Below are positions 1 to 7,772 of a stretch of DNA of 64,000 bases, one piece after another; positions within the stretch are counted from its first letter, which is position 1, and the number at the start of each line of letters is the position of its first letter. The notes beneath the pieces were generated by a model. It was given only the letters and a program-made list of their open reading frames with translations. It made no database searches and had not been told where the DNA came from. The DNA is from Roseiarcus sp963784805 (lineage in GTDB: Bacteria; Pseudomonadota; Alphaproteobacteria; Rhizobiales; Beijerinckiaceae), in the NCBI GenBank assembly GCA_963784805.1, contig CAWASR010000016.1, positions 1 to 64,000 on the forward strand, read 5' to 3'. Position numbers and translations under genes: made by a program.

Positions 1-2
1 AT

Positions 3-382
3 CGATCTCTTGGCGAACGGGTAATTGACAAGCGGACGTCGAATGGCCTGTCGCGAGAGCAACTCGCTACGAAAATCGGAATTGATCCGAAAGACATTGA
101 ATTATACGAGACTGGCGCCAAGCGTATTAGCGCGGATATTTTGCTCCGGATCGCCAAGGCGCTGGGCGTGCGGCCGGTTTATTTCTTTGGTTTTGCAGGG
201 GACCTCGCCGCTGGCCTGGACGAACCTTGCGATCCGCGTCGCGAGGGCGAGGGCGTGTACTTACCTTGCCCGAACAGGGTTTGCGGCTTCATAGGGCCTT
301 CATCAACGTCAAAAACTCCGCCCTGCGTGAAGCCATCGTGAGCCTCGTGGTCGAAATGGCCAAGAGCGAGACCATCCACTAG
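3..382 (+). pseudogene. XRE-family HTH regulator remnant, cut at window edge and frameshifted
   Basis: The reading frame open at base 3 encodes a helix-turn-helix of the Cro/C1 (XRE) type: SREQLATKIGIDPKDIELYE is followed by the usual LLRIAKALGV third-helix and linker pattern, then VYFFGF. In this frame the protein runs into an unlikely Pro/Cys-rich tail that ends at 341. The frame starting at 260 instead gives LPEQGLRLHRAFINVKNSAL and then EAIVSLVVEMAKSE, ending at the TAG at 380-382, which looks like the normal C-terminus of short alphaproteobacterial XRE regulators. The two halves join if one base is missing near 255-260. The 5' end lies outside the window. I read this as one broken gene; a sequencing error is the alternative. 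Its target is unknown, although its place beside luxI/luxR makes a local regulatory role possible. Confidence 0.6.
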
Positions 383-435
383 CCCTTTGTAAGCTGCGAA
401 CGCGCGCCAAAGGTCGCGCAAAGACCAGCGCGACG

Positions 436-463
436 CTCGCGCCGCCGTCAGAGGCGGCGCGAG
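436..463 (-). terminator. hairpin downstream of luxI
   Basis: A perfect 11-bp inverted repeat (436-446 paired with 453-463, six-base loop) begins just past the luxI stop codon on the minus strand. There is no clear U tract, so it is either a weak intrinsic terminator or an mRNA-stabilising hairpin. Confidence 0.4.
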
Positions 464-471
464 GCGACACC

Positions 472-1116
472 CTACGCGGCGGCGAGTTCTTCCGCCACGT
501 CCGACGCCAGCACGCTGCCAGCGATCCCCAGCGCCTCTCGGAACGCCTGAAGGCACCCTTCCCCGGTGTCGAAGAGTCCGGCATAGCTCATCGTGCCGCC
601 GATTCGCCGCGGCCTGCCGATGATTTGTGGATTGCAGCCGGCGGCCCGCAGGACACGATATATCCTGGCGTCGAACACGGATACGATCTGGGTCAAACCC
701 GCGATAATGGCGACCTCTCCGATGCCCGCGATCAACTCGCCAAGCACCGAATTTACGCCGGTCCTGCCCCGTTCCGGCTGGCCCTCTACAGCGACGGCGC
801 AAATCCGAGAGCTTTCCCAGATCGTCGCGCTTTCGATAACCTCACCGTCACCGAGCAAGAACGGAAAGACATCGCGTAACATGTTCGGTCCGATCGTCGG
901 CAATAGTCGCAATGATCCCCAGTATTGTCCCGATTCTGGATCTGTTGAGACCAGGTATAGAGGATTTTCGTCGTCGAATGCATCCCGTTCGTAGCCGTCT
1001 TTTACTGTAACCTCCCAACCAAGCCGTTCAGAGAAAGTGAACGCCCTATTGCGAAACATTGCGTCCATTTCCGTTGGAAAAAGCGAGGCGCGAGATCCCT
1101 CGATAAGTTTTAACAT
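472..1116 (-). CDS. luxI: LuxI-family acyl-homoserine-lactone synthase
   Basis: This 214-residue enzyme should make an N-acyl-homoserine lactone signal from S-adenosylmethionine and an acyl donor. Starting at the ATG ending at 1116, all nine family-invariant residues fall at their canonical numbers: R24, F28, W34, D45, D48, R70, F84, E101 and R104. This settles the start over a longer in-frame option at 1158. A GGGAG ribosome-binding site lies eight bases upstream of the ATG. The gene lies 97 bp downstream of a same-strand luxR-type regulator, and a candidate lux box lies between them. The acyl chain length and the donor type (acyl-ACP or acyl-CoA) cannot be read from the sequence. Confidence 0.95.
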   Translation of the reverse strand: MLKLIEGSRASLFPTEMDAMFRNRAFTFSERLGWEVTVKDGYERDAFDDENPLYLVSTDPESGQYWGSLRLLPTIGPNMLRDVFPFLLGDGEVIESATIWESSRICAVAVEGQPERGRTGVNSVLGELIAGIGEVAIIAGLTQIVSVFDARIYRVLRAAGCNPQIIGRPRRIGGTMSYAGLFDTGEGCLQAFREALGIAGSVLASDVAEELAAA

Positions 1117-1181
1117 TGTGGTATCTCCCTTTCTATGAGATGCCACAATGCTAACCACAATTTACGCTGCCGCAATCCCTC

Positions 1182-1196
1182 CAACTTGTCGAGTTG
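1182..1196. promoter_or_regulatory. candidate lux-box-like inverted repeat
   Basis: CAACTTGTCGAGTTG is an inverted repeat with 5-bp arms (CAACT/AGTTG) in the short luxR-luxI intergenic space, about 65 bp upstream of the luxI start. Position and symmetry suit a LuxR-type operator, but the arms are short and the match to any published lux box has not been tested. Confidence 0.35.
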
Positions 1197-1213
1197 ACAA
1201 TTTGGAGAATTCG

Positions 1214-1966
1214 CTAATTGCCCTTCAGAGCCTTCGCCGGGATCACGCCGGTCGCAACTGCGACCGCCACCGCATGAGTTAAATTGATACAGTTCAGCTT
1301 ATGTCTTGCGGTATCCAAATAACTTTTGACGCTTCCAAAAGATAGATTTAGAATTTCTGCGATGTCTTGATAGGTCTTTCCTCGAGCGGCCCAAATAAGA
1401 CATTGTTCTTCACGTTTTGATAGGCTCACAGGCGCTGTATTTAATTTAAGATTGATGCTGGCTGCCGAGTTGATGAGAACAGACATTAACTGAAGCTTTG
1501 ACATATTGCGTGTTTTATAATCCGCCCAGTCTTCCTTCGAATGGTTGCTTGTGAACGAAACTAAAGAAAAGGCGCCCCTCCAATTCCGAACCGGAATTGA
1601 TATTCCATTGCGGCCAACATCGTAGCCCGAGGCGTCGACAAAAAACGCCCGAACCGCGGGATCGTCGTTCGCCAATTCATCCCAGTCAAACGGCAGAACA
1701 GCCTTACTTCCGAGAGCAATAACTGGATCAATTAACACATATTGCTTTTCAAAATATCGGGTCTGCCACCGTATAGAATACGTAACAATTGCGGTAAGCA
1801 AACTCGTGTCAGAGCTCTTATCTGGAGAAAATCGCAGATAGGCAATATTGGATACGCCAATATCAGCAGCAATTGCTTTTAGAGTTTCCTCCAAATCTTG
1901 TTCATTGTAGCCAAGTATCGTATCCGTCAGTCTTATTGCGGCGGAGTCAATGGTGATACTGGCCAT
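1214..1966 (-). CDS. luxR: LuxR-family autoinducer-binding transcriptional regulator
   Basis: This 250-residue protein has an N-terminal autoinducer-binding domain (about residues 20-165) and a C-terminal GerE-type helix-turn-helix (about 180-245). The ligand-pocket residues conserved in LuxR proteins are recognisable: W67, Y71, D80, P81, W95 and G121. The DNA-binding half begins with LSKREEQCLIWAARGKTYQD, the usual start of the GerE domain. It is expected to bind the acyl-homoserine lactone made by the adjacent luxI product and to control luxI and other genes. It is on the same strand as luxI and immediately upstream of it, so the two may be co-transcribed or luxI may have its own promoter at 1117-1213. 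Whether it acts as activator or repressor is unknown. Confidence 0.93.
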   Translation of the reverse strand: MASITIDSAAIRLTDTILGYNEQDLEETLKAIAADIGVSNIAYLRFSPDKSSDTSLLTAIVTYSIRWQTRYFEKQYVLIDPVIALGSKAVLPFDWDELANDDPAVRAFFVDASGYDVGRNGISIPVRNWRGAFSLVSFTSNHSKEDWADYKTRNMSKLQLMSVLINSAASINLKLNTAPVSLSKREEQCLIWAARGKTYQDIAEILNLSFGSVKSYLDTARHKLNCINLTHAVAVAVATGVIPAKALKGN

Positions 1967-1984
1967 TCGCTTATATCGCGCATG

Positions 1985-2209
1985 CTAGGATCGGATTTCG
2001 AGAGCCTCAGCCAGCGCCTCGTCCCGAGCATATCCCACAATCGATCCAACGGCAGGATCGATTTTCCCGGTTACTCTTGAGCATAGATCAATCAGCTCAA
2101 TGCAAATCCCAATCAGTCTACAGGCCTCTGAAGCGGTCAGCGTCACGTTTTCCGCATCAGGCCTTGATCTGCTCGACAACACGTTCATTGTCTCAAACTC
2201 CCCGCGCAT
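1985..2209 (-). CDS. small protein upstream of luxR, unknown function
   Basis: This 74-residue ORF ends 18 bp before luxR on the same strand. It has a strong AGGAGG ribosome-binding site five to six bases before its ATG, which argues that it is translated. I do not recognise the family. The middle is helix-prone and contains three cysteines (positions 29, 35 and 43 in the region RLIGICIELIDLCSRV), and the C-terminus is acidic (RDEALAEALEIRS). No signal peptide or membrane segment is evident. Its placement at the head of a luxR-luxI cluster suggests a role tied to quorum sensing, but this rests on position only. Confidence 0.5.
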   Translation of the reverse strand: MRGEFETMNVLSSRSRPDAENVTLTASEACRLIGICIELIDLCSRVTGKIDPAVGSIVGYARDEALAEALEIRS

Positions 2210-2428
2210 CTTGCCCTCCTGCCGAAAAAGCAGCGCCCATTGTCAGTTAGCTACCATTACGGACGGATAGCAATCAACAAATATGTGGAGGCCAAGGACG
2301 CTTCGCAGAAACGAGATATGAGGCGATCAAGAGAATTTTGGACCGCTGTCCCCCGACCGGCGGACGCGTTGTTGCGGCATGCCGTAGCGAAAGGCGCCGA
2401 TCGATCCAGGGCGACCGCGGCAGCCGTT

Positions 2429-3223
2429 TCAAAACACGAGCTTCCCGCCAACGATCGCCAGAGTGCCCGCGATCAACGGGCGCAGGACGCGGTCAGGCAC
2501 GCGGGAAGCGAAATGGCTTCCGATCGCGATGCCTGGAATCGAGCCGAGCAGCAGCGAAACCAGCAGCCGCCAATCCACTGATCCCAGCCACCAGTGGCCT
2601 GCGCCGGCGATGAGAGCCAACGGAACCGCATGCGCGATGTCGGAGCCGACAATGCGCACGGTCGGCATTTTCGGATACAGCATCAGCAAGACGGTCACGC
2701 CAATCGCTCCCGCGCCCACGGAAGAGATCGACACCAGCACGCCGAGAATCGCTCCGAGAGACACCGTGAGCGCCGCGATCTGGCCGTCGCTTCGCCGGTC
2801 ACAGAACGTCGCCGCCGCTTTCAGCAGGCGCCGCCGGAACAGCAATGTCACAGCGGTCAAGATCAGCGCAAATCCGAGCGTCGTCGTTATCGCCGCGCTC
2901 GTCGCTTGGGAGTAGACCCCGAAATGTGCGAGCGCCAGCAGGGTCAGGGCGGCGGCGGGAATGCTGCCGGAGGCGAGGCGACGCGTGAGGCCCCAATCGA
3001 CCGCGCCGTTGTATCCATGAACGATCGACCCGCTGATTTTCGTCAGGCCGGCGTAAAGCAGATCGGTGCCGACCGCGGTCGCCGGATGGACGCCGAACAG
3101 CAGGACCAATAACGGGGTCATCAACGAGCCGCCGCCGACGCCGGTGAAGCCGACCAACGCGCCGACCACGAAGCCGCAAGCCGTATACAGGGGCTGGATG
3201 AAGTGCGGAAAGTCCGACACCAT
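2429..3223 (-). CDS. TauE/SafE-family membrane transporter (probable sulfite/sulfonate-type anion exporter)
   Basis: This 264-residue integral membrane protein has the glycine-rich first helix typical of TauE/SafE proteins (GALVGFTGVGGGSLMTPLLV) and the related second-half motif VLVSISSVGAGAIGVTVLL. The two repeated four-helix units and the length fit the family. I start it at the ATG ending at 3223, where AAAGGA precedes the codon by about five bases; a longer in-frame extension to 3748 would run into the divergent promoter and regulator gene. It is transcribed away from an Rrf2-type regulator, a common arrangement for sulfur-responsive transporters. The substrate (sulfite, sulfoacetate or another anion) is inferred from the family only. 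Confidence 0.85.
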   Translation of the reverse strand: MVSDFPHFIQPLYTACGFVVGALVGFTGVGGGSLMTPLLVLLFGVHPATAVGTDLLYAGLTKISGSIVHGYNGAVDWGLTRRLASGSIPAAALTLLALAHFGVYSQATSAAITTTLGFALILTAVTLLFRRRLLKAAATFCDRRSDGQIAALTVSLGAILGVLVSISSVGAGAIGVTVLLMLYPKMPTVRIVGSDIAHAVPLALIAGAGHWWLGSVDWRLLVSLLLGSIPGIAIGSHFASRVPDRVLRPLIAGTLAIVGGKLVF

Positions 3224-3598
3224 TCGATCCTTTTGGCCGCTTTCGCGCTCGACCGGCGATTGAGGGCGCTCGAAGGCGCCGTCGACGCCCTGGGAGAGAC
3301 GCCCTGGGAGAAAAGACGCTGACCCGCGCCCCCCCCGAACGGCAGTCCTTAACGTCAATACATTAAGTCTATTGTCTTTGTCAACATTACGAGCGACAAT
3401 CGGCCTGACGATGCCCCGAGACGCCCCGCTGTTGCGCGAACGCGCGCCGGCCCTATCGATGGACGCGATGATTGCGGAAATATGTGTGGTCTGTCGCCCT
3501 GCCAGAGCGCGGCGTGAGGCCCGCGCGCCTGGCGTTTGGGGGCTCCTTCGGCGTTTGAAGCGAAATGGGGCCGAAAAGAATTCGGCAAAGGCAGGGTC
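3224..3598. promoter_or_regulatory. divergent intergenic region between tauE-like and rrf2-like genes
   Basis: These 375 bp separate two divergent genes and must hold both promoters. An AT-rich patch at about 3353-3390 stands out in the GC-rich surroundings and is the best candidate for promoter and operator. No perfect palindrome was found there. Confidence 0.35.
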
Positions 3599-4048
3599 AT
3601 GCTGACAAACAAGGGCAAATACGGCCTCAAAGCGATGGTCCATCTGGCGGGACTCGATCCCAACGCTCTCGCTCAGGTCGCCGACATCGCCGACGCCAAT
3701 TCGATCTCGAAGAAGTTTCTCGATCACATACTGGCCGAGCTGCGTCACGCCAGACTTGTCTACTCAAAGAAGGGTAAGGGCGGCGGCTATGCGCTCGCGC
3801 GTCCGGCCCACGAAATCCGCGTCGGCGACATCGTGCGGGCGCTGGACGGGCCGCTGGCGCCCATCCCCTGCGCGTCCGTCACCGCCTTTCGGCCGTGCCA
3901 GGATTGCGTCGATCTGAAAACCTGCCCCGTCCATCTGGTCATGGTCGAGGCGCGCAACGCCATCGCCAATGTGCTCGACAATCGCACTCTGGCCGAAATG
4001 CGGGCGCTGTCGAACCCCAGCGATCTGGCGCCGATGTATCACATCTGA
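3599..4048 (+). CDS. Rrf2-family transcriptional regulator with putative Fe-S cysteines
   Basis: This 149-residue protein starts with the winged-helix pattern of Rrf2 regulators (MLTNKGKYGLKAMVHLA) followed by the recognition-helix region SISKKFLDHILAELRHARLV and the wing SKKGKGGGYALARP. C91, C100, C103 and C109, with a histidine three residues after the last cysteine (H112), resemble the IscR cluster ligands, so it may bind an Fe-S cluster. It faces away from the TauE-type transporter and probably controls it. Relatives include IscR, NsrR and CymR; the signal sensed here (Fe-S status, nitric oxide or sulfur metabolite) is not evident. An in-frame upstream start at 3536 is less likely, because the family begins at this methionine. 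Confidence 0.88.
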   Translation: MLTNKGKYGLKAMVHLAGLDPNALAQVADIADANSISKKFLDHILAELRHARLVYSKKGKGGGYALARPAHEIRVGDIVRALDGPLAPIPCASVTAFRPCQDCVDLKTCPVHLVMVEARNAIANVLDNRTLAEMRALSNPSDLAPMYHI

Positions 4049-4557
4049 GCCGGGCTCGGCGCGAGCGGCTTGCCGGGTTTCCGGGCGGCCAGGGCAGGAG
4101 GCGGGAGGCGACGTTTTATGAAAATCAATTTTATTCGACAATCGCTTTGAGAAAATCAGGAGCCGTGTTATAGTCTTCCTTGTCGGCGATCAACGCGCGC
4201 CTGGCGCGCCGAGGGCAGCGGCCGCTTCAAGCTTTGCGCGGGCGAGTTGACACGCCTAAAACGGCGAAGGGCGCGAAGTCTTAAAGCAGTCGGCATGGCT
4301 TGGGGCTGGCGCCTCGTCTGCTCGGATTCGAGACCGGAATCGCTTCTGAGCGGCCGATGGCGACATTTGGGCTCTTATCCCGTCAGCTGTTGGTTCCCAA
4401 AAAAATCGGGCCGTTGGGGCCGTAGGCCTGCAAGGCTTCAACGCGTCATGGCCGGCCTTGCGCCGGCCATCCACGCGGTTGGGCGCGTCGGCCGCCCGGA
4501 AGACAAGCGATGGCGAAGAGCCTCGAGACCGTAGGTCCTAGCAGCGCTGCGGCGTGG

Positions 4558-4598
4558 ATGGCCGGGACGATCCCCGGATCAGATCCGGGGACGGCCAT
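4558..4598. repeat. REP-like intergenic palindrome
   Basis: A compound inverted repeat: outer arms ATGGCCG/CGGCCAT enclose inner arms TCCCCGGAT/ATCCGGGGA around a short centre. A related ATGGCCGGCC...GGCCGGCCAT-type sequence lies at about 4447-4472. Such short palindromes are widespread between alphaproteobacterial genes. Confidence 0.65.
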
Positions 4599-4839
4599 GA
4601 CGACAGGGAATAGAAGGCAAGCAAGCGATGACGGCCGACCAGCAGCTAACGCTGTAAGAGCCGACATTCGCTTCCTGAAAAGCCGAACCTGTGTTAGGAT
4701 TGCTTGTTGACCAACCCGGCGCCGCTTGTCCCGCCGGCGGCGGGACGGGTTTGGCGGGGATTAAGGGGGCGGGCAAGAAAAAACTATTTGGATTCGCGCC
4801 TAAACCCTTGAAAAGGCGCGATTCGCGGAAGGGAATCGT

Positions 4840-4923
4840 TTGGATTCCGCTTCCGCTGGCTTGGATTCCGCTTCCGCTGGCTTGGATTTCGTTGCCGCTG
4901 GCTTGGATCTCCTTCCCTCGGGC
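4840..4923. repeat. 21-bp tandem repeat, four units
   Basis: Units start at 4840, 4861, 4882 and 4903. The first two are identical, the third differs at a few bases and the fourth is more diverged. Each starts TTGGAT and ends in GGC. Because 21 is a multiple of three, every frame stays open and yields repetitive peptides, for example RNPSQRK on the minus strand. The array lies just past the hemC stop codon. Confidence 0.85.
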
Positions 4924-5031
4924 TTGGGCTTCGCGGCCCCTCGACGGCGCGAGCTCGGGCCGAGGGGGCGCCTTCGCACGCGGGCGGCCGGCGCCCGTCC
5001 TTAGGCCCGCGCCCGCCGCGCCTCATCCCGC

Positions 5032-5964
5032 TCAGCCGGCCTTCGGCAGGACACCCTCCGGCAGGCGCCGGCCGAGATCGCGCCCGGACTCCCGCCCGAT
5101 CCTCAGAGCGTCGGCGCGCGCGCCCTCGGCGGCGACCTCGAAGCTCTCGGAGCCGTCGGGGCGCAGCGCCTGGCCCTTGAAGACGAGCCGGCCGGCCTCG
5201 ATCCGGCCGAGCGCGGCGATCGGCGTCCGGCAGGAGCCCTCGAGCTCGGCGAGAAACGCGCGCTCGGCCGTCACCGCCGCGAAGGTCTCTTCATCGGCGA
5301 TCGCGGCCAACATTTGCAGCGTCCGCGCGTCGGCGCTCCGCGCGGTCAGCGCGATGGCGCCCTGCCCGGGGGCGGGGAGAAACGCCTCGAGGTCGAGGAC
5401 CGACCGGGCGCGATGGATGAGGCCGAGCCGTTTCAGCCCGGCGACGGCCAGCAGCGTGGCGCCGACCGCGCCTTCCTCGGCCTTGCGCAGCCGCGTCTCG
5501 ACATTGCCGCGCAGGAGTTCGGGCCTGAGGTCGGGCCGCAGACGCAACACCTGGGCCTGACGGCGCAGCGAGGCGGCGCCGAACGTCGCCCCGTCCGGCA
5601 GGCCTTGAACCGTGTCGGCCGCGGCGGAGATCAGCGCGTCGCGAACGTCCTCGCGCGGCAAAAAGCCTGCGAGCGCGACGCCGTCGGGCAGCAGCGTCGG
5701 CAGGTCCTTGGCCGAGTGGACCGCGGCGTCGATCGCGCCGGCGATCAGCGCCAGGTCGATTTCCTTGGTGAACAGCCCCTTGCCGCCGGCCTCGGCCAGC
5801 GGCCGGTCCTGGATCGCGTCGCCGCTGGTGCGGATGACCTGGAGCCGGACGCTCTCGATCTCCCAGCCATGCGCATGCGCCAGCAGCCGGCGGGTCTCGT
5901 TCGCTTGCGCCAAAGCCAGCGGCGATCCGCGGGTCCCGAGGATGAATTGGGCTGAAGCTGTCAT
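5032..5964 (-). CDS. hemC: porphobilinogen deaminase (hydroxymethylbilane synthase)
   Basis: This 310-residue cytoplasmic enzyme joins four porphobilinogen units into hydroxymethylbilane in tetrapyrrole (haem, vitamin B12, chlorophyll) synthesis. The family opening ILGTRGSPLALAQ, the active-site stretch AVHSAKDLPT with the catalytic aspartate D87, the RGNVETRL segment, and the cofactor-attachment cysteine C245 in EGSCRTPIAA are all present. Length is normal. It stands alone, without hemD or hemE beside it. No obvious terminator lies downstream, only the 21-bp tandem repeat. Confidence 0.97.
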   Translation of the reverse strand: MTASAQFILGTRGSPLALAQANETRRLLAHAHGWEIESVRLQVIRTSGDAIQDRPLAEAGGKGLFTKEIDLALIAGAIDAAVHSAKDLPTLLPDGVALAGFLPREDVRDALISAAADTVQGLPDGATFGAASLRRQAQVLRLRPDLRPELLRGNVETRLRKAEEGAVGATLLAVAGLKRLGLIHRARSVLDLEAFLPAPGQGAIALTARSADARTLQMLAAIADEETFAAVTAERAFLAELEGSCRTPIAALGRIEAGRLVFKGQALRPDGSESFEVAAEGARADALRIGRESGRDLGRRLPEGVLPKAG

Positions 5965-6152
5965 CGCCGCGCTTCGGGAAGGAGCCGAGGCGCCTCTATT
6001 CGAACATTCCCGAGCCCTGTCAAATGAAGCCCCACGCCGGGCCAGGGCTTCTAACTCGGGTCAACGCCGATGCTTGGCCGCTGGGGCTGGCTCGCCTCTG
6101 GTCCTGTCGGGAGATAGAGTGCGGCTCGCCAACGGGTAAGTCCGGGCCCGGT

Positions 6153-6539
6153 CTAGAGTTTCTCGACCACGTTCCGGAGCATCGCCTGGACACGTGCGGC
6201 GGCCTCGAGGAGGCGCGGATTGTCGATCGCTTGCATGGAGGCAACGGGATCGATCGCGGCGACCTCCGTCTTGTCGGCCGCAACCTCTTGCACGACGACA
6301 TTGCAGGGCAACATCGTCCCGACCTTGTCCTCAAGCTGAAGCGCCTCGTAAGCAAGCGCGGGGTTGCAGGCGCCGAGGATGCGGTAGTTCCGGAAAGCGG
6401 CGCCGATCTTCTTCTGGAGGGTGTCCTTGACGTCGATTTCGGTGATAATGCCGAATCCTGCCTGCTTAAGCGCCTCTGTGGTCCGTTCGAGGGCCTGCTC
6501 GAACCCGAGCGGGAGGACCTTGCTGAAATAGTAGCTCAT
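6153..6539 (-). CDS. DUF302-family protein
   Basis: This 128-residue protein matches the DUF302 fold pattern: an opening with alternating hydrophobics, TTEALKQAGFGIITEIDVKD, then the central YRILGACNPALAYEAL, and MLPCNVVVQE. A GAGGG ribosome-binding site lies seven bases before the ATG. DUF302 proteins are small and of unknown function and are often found with redox or sulfur genes. Here it is the last gene of a same-strand group with a c-type cytochrome and a SHOCT-domain membrane protein, which suggests a common envelope or redox role. Confidence 0.85.
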   Translation of the reverse strand: MSYYFSKVLPLGFEQALERTTEALKQAGFGIITEIDVKDTLQKKIGAAFRNYRILGACNPALAYEALQLEDKVGTMLPCNVVVQEVAADKTEVAAIDPVASMQAIDNPRLLEAAARVQAMLRNVVEKL

Positions 6540-6581
6540 GACATAACCCTCGTTCTTGCGCAGATCGACACGTTTGGTCGT

Positions 6582-6875
6582 TCACGACGCCGGGGCGGCC
6601 CCGCCCGGCCCGAGCATATCTTTCTTTTTCTCGAGATACTCCTCGCGGTCGATTTCGCCACGGGCGTATCGTTGCTCGAGAATCTCCAGCGCCGAATGCT
6701 TCCGTTCCGTCAACTGCATATCAGGGCCACGACGCCGCGAGGCGCCGACGAACCACACAGCCCCGGCAACGCCGAGGGCGATAAGCACCAGCCAGAACAG
6801 TCCTCCAAAGATCATCATCCAACCCGTCCCGTCCCAACCGTTGCCCATCATCCAGTGCGATCCGTGGCCCCACAT
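6582..6875 (-). CDS. SHOCT-domain small membrane protein, Met/His/Trp-rich N-terminus
   Basis: This 97-residue protein has a short N-terminus rich in Met, His, Trp and Gly (MWGHGSHWMMGNGWDGTGWM), one transmembrane helix (about residues 20-42), and a C-terminal SHOCT motif (LEILEQRYARGEIDREEYLE). The start at 6875 is chosen because GGGGAG precedes it by seven bases; the longer frame to 6920 lacks this. SHOCT proteins are usually small membrane proteins of unclear function. It lies 42 bp before the DUF302 gene and 99 bp after the cytochrome gene on the same strand, so the three are probably co-expressed. Metal binding by the Met/His-rich N-terminus is possible but unproven. Confidence 0.8.
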   Translation of the reverse strand: MWGHGSHWMMGNGWDGTGWMMIFGGLFWLVLIALGVAGAVWFVGASRRRGPDMQLTERKHSALEILEQRYARGEIDREEYLEKKKDMLGPGGAAPAS

Positions 6876-6974
6876 GACGCATCTCCCCAGATCGCAAGCG
6901 CCAGGTTGGCGGCGGATCAAGCGTTTGATCAGCGGATCTCCATTCCTTGGACGAAGAGTACGACAATTCGCCCG

Positions 6975-7484
6975 TTACCTGGTCGCCTCCTTCAAGTATG
7001 CCACCAAGCGCCGCCGCACCGTCTTGTCCGCAATACCCGGAAACGGCATGGCGTTGCCGGGGATGTAGCTCTGCGGAGCCGCAATGTACTGATCGAGCGT
7101 CGAGTCGTTCCAGACGACGCCAGACTCTCGCATTGGCGTCGAATAGGCGTAGCCGGGCGCCGTGCCGGCTTTGCGTCCAAAGAGGCCGTGCAGGCTCGGA
7201 CCGGGCAGACCAGACGAGCCCGCTTTAAGCGTGTGGCATTGGGAACACTGGCTGCGGAAAACCGAGTCGCCGGTTGCCCCGGGCTCAGGCGGAGTCGGGG
7301 CTTGCATCATGCCCGGACCCATCGTTCCTTGGCCCATCATACCTTGCGCGACGGTCCTCGAACCCATCGAGCCGGGATCAGAACCTGCGTCGTCACGGGG
7401 CTGTGCGCCGGCTCCCGCCGCCTGTCCGGCCATTGCGAGCGTCAGCGCGAACAGAAACATGCCAAGTTTCGTTCCCTTGCTCAA
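6975..7484 (-). CDS. periplasmic monohaem class I cytochrome c, Met-rich linker
   Basis: This 169-residue protein has a signal peptide (MSKGTKLGMFLFALTLAMAG and following AQA), a linker rich in Met and Gly (VAQGMMGQGTMGPGMMQ), and a class I cytochrome domain with one CSQCH haem site near residue 80 and the methionine ligand in IPGNAMPFPG. The start is a TTG with AGGAGG five bases upstream, a strong signal. It heads the cytochrome-SHOCT-DUF302 group. The redox partner is unknown. Confidence 0.88.
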   Translation of the reverse strand: MSKGTKLGMFLFALTLAMAGQAAGAGAQPRDDAGSDPGSMGSRTVAQGMMGQGTMGPGMMQAPTPPEPGATGDSVFRSQCSQCHTLKAGSSGLPGPSLHGLFGRKAGTAPGYAYSTPMRESGVVWNDSTLDQYIAAPQSYIPGNAMPFPGIADKTVRRRLVAYLKEATR

Positions 7485-7772
7485 GGTCGCCTCCTTTCGC
7501 TGGCGCTCCGGCAGTCAATATCTTGCCCGTACAATGCGTGTTGATCCACGTTCGCCAGAGTCATCAGGGGAATGTCGGTTGAATAAGATCATAGCCTTAG
7601 ACCTACGAGAGTTCGGTCGATGGAACGCGGCGCCGCCGATGCATCGTCCCATTGCGCGGCTTAGCCGACTCATTCGGAGTCAAAAATCCAATCGACCTGC
7701 CGCCGCAGGGAACGACTATCGTAGCCCAGAGCTTTGCCGGGTAGCCTCGGAAAACACCTAGGGTATCCATGA

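Larger units (their letters stand above)
4049..5031. other. non-coding stretch with repeats
   Basis: No credible gene is seen in these 983 bp between the Rrf2 regulator and hemC, which converge on it. It holds an AT-rich segment near 4120-4180, palindromic REP-like sequence at 4447-4480 and 4558-4598, and a 21-bp tandem repeat at 4840-4923. ORFs here are low-complexity readings of those repeats. Confidence 0.6.

Noticed and set aside
4784..5026. 80-residue ORF with RNPSQRK repeats (minus strand)
   Set aside because: It is only the reading of the 21-bp tandem repeat and has no start signal.
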